DNA from: Rathayibacter sp. Leaf185
GTDB taxonomy: Bacteria; Actinomycetota; Actinomycetes; Actinomycetales; Microbacteriaceae
Direction: 5' to 3'
Assembly: GCF_001423885.1 (NCBI RefSeq)
Contig: NZ_LMPP01000002.1
Span: 132,575-196,574, forward strand
Length of the DNA: 64,000 nucleotides
This document shows positions 59,017 through 64,000 of this stretch, one piece after another. Within the stretch, counting starts at the first letter, position 1, and every line of letters starts with the position of its first letter. Under the pieces are notes generated by a model, which saw only the letters and a list, made by a program, of their open reading frames with translations, searched no databases and was not told the origin of the DNA. Made by a program: the position numbers and the translations under genes.

Positions 59017-60114
59017 CTACCGCGGACGGCGCTCGGCGGCAGCGGGGAGGCGCGGCGCGGTGGACGTCCCGGTCTGGTACCAGTAGGCGACAGTGGCGAT
59101 GTCGTCGCTGCGCTCGAAGAGCCCGTGGTCCCAGGCGCCGATCTGCTGCAGCGTGACGCGCACCCGCTCGGTGAAGAGGACGGGGTCGGGCAGGTGCCAC
59201 CGGTACATCCCGTGGGTGGGCGGCATCCACGTCGAGAACGGGGAGGCGCGGGTGGTGTCCTGCGAGCCCGCGTGCGGGTAGCCGAAGTAGGGCGCGCTGA
59301 AGGGAAGGGGCACTCCGGGCGGGTCGTTCGACAGCTGGTCCTGGAACGCCCACGCGCCGCCGGCGTAGTCCTCGAGGCCGGTGCTGCACTGGGTGGGGTG
59401 CTCGACATCGGAGTCGAGGTAGAACTTCACCTCGCCCTCGCCCCACCAGTAGCGCTCGAGCGAGGTGAGGGCGATGTAGGTCCCCACGTAGGCCCCCGCC
59501 CCCTCCACCCCGTCGAGGATCACGTGGTCGGTGGCGCGCTCAGCGGTTCCGTCGGTGCGCCGCCACTGCGCGTGGAAGTAGCCGGTGTCGTCGCTGACGT
59601 CGTCGTCGATCGTGTAGTCGATCTGGAAGAACACGGCCCCGACGTCGGCAGGATGCTCGCTGTCGAGGACGATGCGGGCGCGCGAGCGGAACGGCATCGG
59701 GAAGTAGGAGTTCATGCCTCCGGTCGGTGCGACCACGATGGGCATCGAGGTGACGAGCGCGCGGGTGGCGAAGCCGTTGCAGAAGAAGTCGCCGAGCGGG
59801 CTCTCGACGGCGGGTGCCTCGTCGTCGTCCCAGTAGATCCTCAGGACGAGGTCGCGGAGCACGAACGGCCCGCCCTCGGTCGTGTCCGGGACGGTGATCC
59901 AGATGTGCCGGATCGTCCCCGGCCCCTCGATGTCGGCGAGTTCGAGCCGCTCACCGGCCGGAAGCGGCAGGAACGCTCGGCCCTTGCGGCCGGGGCCGAG
60001 GTCGGAGGCCGTGGTGGCGGCGCCTCCGGGCGAGCCGTCGGGGTTCTCGGCGTTGATGGAGCGGCTGCGCACGCGGCCGCGGTTGTGGAGGATGGCGTCC
60101 CAGTCGGGAGTCAT
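59017..60114 (-). CDS. GH172 (DUF2961) glycoside hydrolase
   Basis: 365 residues. DUF2961 hallmarks: GPGTIRHIWITV at about residue 70, SPLGDFFCNGFATRAL at about 107, SYFPMPFRSRARI and STGLEDYAGGAW at about 262, the last carrying a probable catalytic Glu. Characterised GH172 enzymes act on furanosides (alpha-D-fructofuranose dianhydrides or alpha-D-arabinofuranosides). There is no signal peptide, so it acts inside the cell on a sugar brought in by the ABC importer of the same operon. Last gene, 17 nt after permease 2. Confidence 0.85.
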   Translation of the reverse strand: MTPDWDAILHNRGRVRSRSINAENPDGSPGGAATTASDLGPGRKGRAFLPLPAGERLELADIEGPGTIRHIWITVPDTTEGGPFVLRDLVLRIYWDDDEAPAVESPLGDFFCNGFATRALVTSMPIVVAPTGGMNSYFPMPFRSRARIVLDSEHPADVGAVFFQIDYTIDDDVSDDTGYFHAQWRRTDGTAERATDHVILDGVEGAGAYVGTYIALTSLERYWWGEGEVKFYLDSDVEHPTQCSTGLEDYAGGAWAFQDQLSNDPPGVPLPFSAPYFGYPHAGSQDTTRASPFSTWMPPTHGMYRWHLPDPVLFTERVRVTLQQIGAWDHGLFERSDDIATVAYWYQTGTSTAPRLPAAAERRPR

Positions 60115-60131
60115 GGTGGTGTCCTGTCTGA

Positions 60132-61043
60132 TTACTTGACCGCGCCCGCGGTGATGCCGCGGGTCAGGGTGCGTTGGAAGAGGAGGAAGAAGATCAGCGT
60201 CGGCAGGAGTGAGAGCAGCGATCCCGCGTTGAGCTCGGTGATGTCGGTCGAGAGCTCGCCGCGGATCGTCGAGAGCGCGATCGGCACTGTCTGCACAGAG
60301 GCGTCCGTGAGCATCACCGTCGGGATGTAGAACTCGTTCCAGGTCCAGATGAAGAAGAAGATCACCAGGACCGACAGGGTGGGCCGGAGCACGGGGAAGA
60401 CGATCCGCCAGAGGATCTGCCACCGGGAGGCGCCGTCGAGCCGGGCGGCCTCGAGGAGGGACGGTGGGAAGGTGCTGAGGACGCTGCCGAGCAGGTAGGT
60501 GCCGAAGGCGGCCTGCAGCACCGAGAAGATGAGGACGACCGACCAGATGGTGTCGCGCAGCCCGAGCGCCTGAGCCCCGTAGAAGAGCGGGTAGATGGTC
60601 GCCTCCTGCGGCAGCATCGTCGCGAAGAGCAGGACCGCGGTCACGACTCCGGCCCCTCGGATGCGCCCGATGCCGATGGCGTAGGACGCGAAGAGCGAGA
60701 GGGCGACACCGAGGATCGCGACGAGGAGCGAGATCACGAAGGAGTTCGCCAGCGCGAGCGGGTAGTCCACATCGCCGAGATAGCGCTCGAACGCCGACAG
60801 GGTGAGGGCGTCGGGGAGGCTGAACGGGCCGTTGGTCGCGTAGTCGGCCTGCGAGCGGAACGCGTTCAGCAGGAGCACCAGGAACGGCGCCGACATCAGC
60901 AGTGCGACCAGGGACACCGCGGCGAGCAGGAGCCAGCGGGTGAGGCCGCGCTTCTCCCGACCGCCGGCGGGACGCAGGGCAGCGGGCCCGGTGCGCTCCT
61001 GGGCGGCGGGGTCGAGCACAGGGGGAACGGTGGGAGCGGACAT
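60132..61043 (-). CDS. CUT1 sugar ABC transporter permease (MalG-like)
   Basis: 303 residues, six membrane segments after a 35-residue cytoplasmic start. EAA loop: LLEAARLDGASRWQILWRI. Typical start motif APFLVLLLNAFRS. Lies 3 nt after the other permease; part of the binding protein-permease-permease-GH172 operon. The ATPase is absent, so a shared MsmK/MalK-type ATPase from elsewhere must serve it, as in many actinobacteria. Confidence 0.92.
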   Translation of the reverse strand: MSAPTVPPVLDPAAQERTGPAALRPAGGREKRGLTRWLLLAAVSLVALLMSAPFLVLLLNAFRSQADYATNGPFSLPDALTLSAFERYLGDVDYPLALANSFVISLLVAILGVALSLFASYAIGIGRIRGAGVVTAVLLFATMLPQEATIYPLFYGAQALGLRDTIWSVVLIFSVLQAAFGTYLLGSVLSTFPPSLLEAARLDGASRWQILWRIVFPVLRPTLSVLVIFFFIWTWNEFYIPTVMLTDASVQTVPIALSTIRGELSTDITELNAGSLLSLLPTLIFFLLFQRTLTRGITAGAVK

Positions 61044-61046
61044 CGC

Positions 61047-62021
61047 TCAGCCCTCCAGTCGGGTGACGCTCCGCCGCTGCCACCAGAGCAGCACGGAGGC
61101 GAGGATGAAGATGATCACGGTCAGCACGGTCGCGAGGGCCGAGCCGTAGCCGACCCGTGAGAGCTGGAAGAAGTTGAGGTACGAGTAGTAGGACGGGACG
61201 TAGGTCGAGCTCTCGGGTCCGCCGTTGGTCAGGATCAGCACGGGTGCGAAGACCTTGAGGGCGCCGACGGTCGCCGTCAGGACGACGATGAACACCTCGG
61301 GCCGGATCTGCGGAACGCTGATGGCCCGGAAGCGGTGCCACCAGTTCGCTCCGTCGACCTCCGCCGCCTCGTGCAGCTCCGGATCGATGCGCTGCAGCGC
61401 CGACATGAAGATGACGACCGGGTACCCGATCTGCCCCCAGACCAGGACGAGCGAGAGCGAGTACATCGCCAGCTTCGGATCGCCGAGCCAGTCGGGACCC
61501 GGACTGACTCCGACGGCGCCCAGGAAGGTGTTGATCGCGCCCTCTCGAGCGTTCAGCACCCAGCTCCAGATGACGCCGGCGACGGCGATCGGAACGATCT
61601 GGGGGAGGTAGAAGGTCGCGCGGAGGAAGCTCGCCGACCGCGTGCCGAAGCGGCGGCCGATGTAGTCGAACAGGAACGCGGCGAGGACCAGGCCGATCGC
61701 GGTGGGGACGACGACCAGCGCCGCGATCACCACGACCGTGTTGCGGAACGACGACCAGAACAGCTCGTCACCCAGGAGGTCGACGTAGTTGCCGAGGCCG
61801 TACCACCGCATCGGCGCGAGCCCGCCCTTCCACTGGAAGAGGCTCGTGTAGACGTTGGCGATGAAGGGGATCAGCACGATCGCGGCGAATCCGATCCCGA
61901 TCGGGAGCAGGTACCACCAGTAGCCGGCGGACTCGTGTCGACGGCGCGATCGTCGTGGTGAGCCGCGATCGGCGGGCGGGACGACGGGGAGCGGGAGCGG
62001 GCGTGGCCGCGTGGTGGTCAT
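61047..62021 (-). CDS. CUT1 sugar ABC transporter permease (MalF/UgpA-like)
   Basis: 324 residues with six membrane segments. N-terminal YLLPIGIGFAAIVLIPFIANVYTS and the EAA loop LHEAAEVDGANWWHRFRAI are typical. It pairs with 60132-61043. The gap to the binding protein gene (90 nt) contains a strong hairpin. Confidence 0.92.
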   Translation of the reverse strand: MTTTRPRPLPLPVVPPADRGSPRRSRRRHESAGYWWYLLPIGIGFAAIVLIPFIANVYTSLFQWKGGLAPMRWYGLGNYVDLLGDELFWSSFRNTVVVIAALVVVPTAIGLVLAAFLFDYIGRRFGTRSASFLRATFYLPQIVPIAVAGVIWSWVLNAREGAINTFLGAVGVSPGPDWLGDPKLAMYSLSLVLVWGQIGYPVVIFMSALQRIDPELHEAAEVDGANWWHRFRAISVPQIRPEVFIVVLTATVGALKVFAPVLILTNGGPESSTYVPSYYSYLNFFQLSRVGYGSALATVLTVIIFILASVLLWWQRRSVTRLEG

Positions 62022-62069
62022 GGCGATCCTTCTGATCGAACGGTCGAGGGGAGAGCACGGGGATCGGGA

Positions 62070-62102
62070 GGGAGGGTCCGCGGAGATCGAGCGGACCCTC
62101 CC
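62070..62102 (-). terminator. intra-operon hairpin after the binding protein gene
   Basis: GGGAGGGTCCGC (62070-62081) pairs perfectly with GCGGACCCTCCC (62091-62102), loop 9 nt, starting 10 nt after the binding protein stop. As after malE in enterobacteria, it probably protects the binding protein mRNA and lowers read-through to the permeases. Confidence 0.55.
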
Positions 62103-62111
62103 CTCCGGCGG

Positions 62112-63422
62112 TCAGCCGTCGACGCGCGCCCTGCCCTCGTCGTAGAAGGTCTGCATCCCGTCGACGAAGTCCTGGGCCGTCGTCGTCTCGTTGACCAGCG
62201 ACTGCATGCCGCTCTGCTGGAAGTCGAGCAGCCCCGGGACCGGGTAGTCCGGGAAGAACGAGATGCCGTCCGTGGCGAGGACCTGCTGGAACTGCTCGTT
62301 CAGCGCCTTCGCCCGCGGTTCGGTGATCGTCGCCGGATCGCCGACGAGGGGGAGGCCGTTGTTCTCGCTGATGGCGTTCTGGACCTCGGGGCTGAGGGTC
62401 GTCTCGATCCAGTCGTAGGCGAGGTCCTTGTTCCCGGACTTCGCGGGGACCGCCCAGAGGTGGCCGGACGAGCCCGGGTTCAGGGCCGCCTCGGGGAGCA
62501 GGAACGTGCCCCAGTCGAACGAGGCCTGGGTGGTGATGTTCGCGAAGGCGGCGGAGTTCTCGACGATCATCGGGCTGGCTCCGGAGAGGAAGGCGGCGTT
62601 CATCTGGTCGCCGGTCACCGCGGCGATCTGCGAGCCGAGGTAGCCCTTGCCGATCCAGTCGGCGAATCTCGCGGTGCCCTCCGCGAAGGGCCCCTGGTCG
62701 AGGACGGGATCGCCCTGGAGGAACATGAAGTCGTCGATGAGCGTGCGGTCCGCCCCCGCCGAGACCAGGCCGTACCACGTCCAGAGCGCACCGAACCCGC
62801 TGGCGCCGCTGGCGACCGGGGTGACGCCCTCGTCGCTGAACGTCTGCATGATCGACTCGAGCTCGGCCATGGTCGTGGGCGGGGTGTCGATGCCCGCCTG
62901 GGCGAACATGTCCTTGTTGTAGTACCAGACGATGAACTCGCCGATGTTGGGGACGCCGTACCAGCTGCCCGAGCCGGCCTTCCCCTCCTCGTCGTAGCGG
63001 GCCAGCGCGGTCATGGCGCCGGTCACGTCCTGATCCCAGCCGTACTCGGCGGCCTGGTCGTCGAGCGGGTCGATGAGACCCTGCGCGGCCAGCTGACCCG
63101 CATCGGAGTTGCCTTTGTTGACCTCGACGACGTCGGGGACGTTGTTGCCGCTCAGCAGCAGCTTCCCGTTCTTCTGCATCGTGTCGAAGCTGGTCGAGGT
63201 GAAGTCGATCGTGACGTCGGGGTGCGCCTCCTGGAAGATGTCCACCGCCTTCTGCCAGGCGAGGTACTGGGCCGAGGTCTTGCCCTCGTACTGGAGGATC
63301 GTGAAGGTGTCGTCGTCCGATCCGCCTGAGGCGGAGCAGCCGATCAGAGCGGACGCCGAGACGAGGACGGCGACCGCTGCGGTGGCCAGACGGCGCAGCG
63401 GCACCGCGCGGGGGTGGGACAT
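62112..63422 (-). CDS. CUT1 sugar ABC transporter substrate-binding lipoprotein
   Basis: 436 residues. Lipobox ALIGC at about residues 25-29, then the SBP_bac_1 fold: WQKAVDIFQEAHPDVTIDF, VPDVVEVNKGNSDAGQLAAQG, YGVPNIGEFIVWYYNKDMF and GHLWAVPAKSGNKDLAYDWIE. It carries about ten internal Met, the normal amount, unlike the binding proteins of the 31.7-45.8 kb block. Probable ligand: an oligosaccharide split by the GH172 enzyme of the operon. Confidence 0.92.
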   Translation of the reverse strand: MSHPRAVPLRRLATAAVAVLVSASALIGCSASGGSDDDTFTILQYEGKTSAQYLAWQKAVDIFQEAHPDVTIDFTSTSFDTMQKNGKLLLSGNNVPDVVEVNKGNSDAGQLAAQGLIDPLDDQAAEYGWDQDVTGAMTALARYDEEGKAGSGSWYGVPNIGEFIVWYYNKDMFAQAGIDTPPTTMAELESIMQTFSDEGVTPVASGASGFGALWTWYGLVSAGADRTLIDDFMFLQGDPVLDQGPFAEGTARFADWIGKGYLGSQIAAVTGDQMNAAFLSGASPMIVENSAAFANITTQASFDWGTFLLPEAALNPGSSGHLWAVPAKSGNKDLAYDWIETTLSPEVQNAISENNGLPLVGDPATITEPRAKALNEQFQQVLATDGISFFPDYPVPGLLDFQQSGMQSLVNETTTAQDFVDGMQTFYDEGRARVDG

Positions 63423-63550
63423 GGGTTCCTGCTTTCACTGCGTTGTGGAGTGCGCGCACGCCGACGACCGGGGGCGTCGAGGCGCGACGGGGACCGCTCG
63501 GACGGGCGTCGGAGCGGAAGAGGGGAGGAGTGCGGGTGCGGCGGGCGGTG

Positions 63551-64000
63551 TCAGACCGCGCGGAGGCGGCGGGCGGAGCGGCTGCTGCGCGGGGGAGCCA
63601 CGGACTGCCGTTCCACGAGTCGGCACGGGATGAGCTCGGTCCCGTGCGGACCCCACTCCGCTCGAGGCGTGCGCAGCCGATCGATGACGGCCCCGGCGAT
63701 CCGCTCGCCCATCGCGCGATGGGGGAGCTGGACGGTGGTGAGCCCGGGATCGAGCGCGTCGGCGACGTAGTGCTGGTTGTCGAAGCCGACGATCGAGAGG
63801 TCCTCGGGGATGCTCAGGCCCAGGTGCGCGGCCACCTGGTAGAACCCGAACGCGAGCTGGTCGCCGAAGCAGAAGACCGCCGTCGGCGGGTCGGCCGCAT
63901 CGAGGAGCGACCACGCGACGGGACGGGCCGCTTCGGTGGTGCTGTCGGAGGCGACGCCGGTGAGGGCGTCGTCGATGTCGATACCGCCCGCTCGCAGGGC
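63551..64000 (-). CDS. LacI-family regulator, C-terminal part (runs off right edge)
   Basis: 150 codons are open from the window edge to a stop at 63551. The visible part is the end of a LacI/GalR sensor domain: TAVFCFGDQLAFGFYQVAAHLG, IPEDLSIVGFDNQHYVADALDPGLTTVQLPH and PCRLVERQSV. The HTH lies outside the window. It sits 128 nt upstream of the sugar ABC operon on the same strand and most likely controls it. Confidence 0.88.
   Translation of the reverse strand, partial: ALRAGGIDIDDALTGVASDSTTEAARPVAWSLLDAADPPTAVFCFGDQLAFGFYQVAAHLGLSIPEDLSIVGFDNQHYVADALDPGLTTVQLPHRAMGERIAGAVIDRLRTPRAEWGPHGTELIPCRLVERQSVAPPRSSRSARRLRAV

Noticed and set aside
1-64000. CRISPR arrays, tRNA or rRNA genes, transposases, prophage genes, replication origin
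   Set aside because: None seen on reading both strands. No regular direct repeats with spacers, no transposase or integrase motifs, and no cloverleaf that I could trace.

Overview
The window is chromosomal DNA of a high-GC actinobacterium, most likely a member of the Microbacteriaceae (Rathayibacter/Curtobacterium/Leifsonia-like). Signs of this are the G/C-rich codon use throughout, a DUF7882-type small protein (a family I know from Microbacteriaceae), dispersed palindromes of the CTGGTCGAGTAGC type, and many regulator genes whose start codon lies 6-7 nt after a -10 box (leaderless mRNAs). I see no tRNA, rRNA, CRISPR array, transposase, prophage or replication origin. The genus is inference.

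0-3.6 kb: start of a DNA-3-methyladenine glycosylase gene running off the left edge, a small membrane protein, a stretch of decayed genes (one frameshift, one in-frame stop, one remnant), a serine beta-lactamase-family hydrolase and an unknown gene. 3.8-5.9 kb: a sugar isomerase/epimerase-like TIM-barrel protein and a lower-GC Abi_2/HEPN abortive-infection gene. 6.0-11.5 kb: the arabinose operon araB-araD-araA (minus strand) with promoter, operator and terminator, and a LacI-family regulator. 11.6-16.0 kb: a Gly-rich membrane protein, a LuxR-type response regulator, a GlsB/YeaQ protein, an amidase and an agmatine deiminase.

16.0-24.5 kb: a catabolic region controlled by four local TetR/MarR regulators, most with a palindromic operator beside them: alcohol dehydrogenase, isochorismatase-like hydrolase and SDR; then a Baeyer-Villiger monooxygenase; then a metallo-beta-lactamase-fold protein and a SnoaL-like protein. 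24.5-28.8 kb: membrane protein, flavin monooxygenase-like protein divergent from an ArsR regulator/cation efflux pair, an HSL-type esterase and a P-loop kinase-like protein. 28.9-31.6 kb: rhamnose isomerase and mutarotase divergent from a LacI regulator, with a clear promoter and operator.

31.7-45.8 kb is the most interesting block: a peptide-type ABC importer, two acyl-CoA-dehydrogenase-fold flavoproteins with a DszA/NtaA-type flavin monooxygenase, and a ribose-type ABC importer. By my reading these eleven proteins (about 4,460 residues) hold only about 14 internal Met and 10 Cys; five of them have no internal Met and three of those have no Cys either. That is the mark of a sulfur-starvation regulon, so I read the block as an organosulfur scavenging locus.

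45.8-57.6 kb: universal stress protein, epoxide hydrolase and WYL regulator, MFS exporter with a carboxymuconolactone-decarboxylase-like protein and an MmyB-type regulator, a MacB-like ABC exporter divergent from a two-component system, and small metabolic genes. Three copies of a second 65-bp repeat family lie here. 57.8-64.0 kb: PQQ-type sugar dehydrogenase lipoprotein and a CUT1 sugar ABC operon ending in a GH172 (DUF2961) glycoside hydrolase, preceded by the 3' part of a LacI regulator running off the right edge. The araBDA, rhaI/rhaM and GH172 systems suggest life on plant or other complex carbohydrates.
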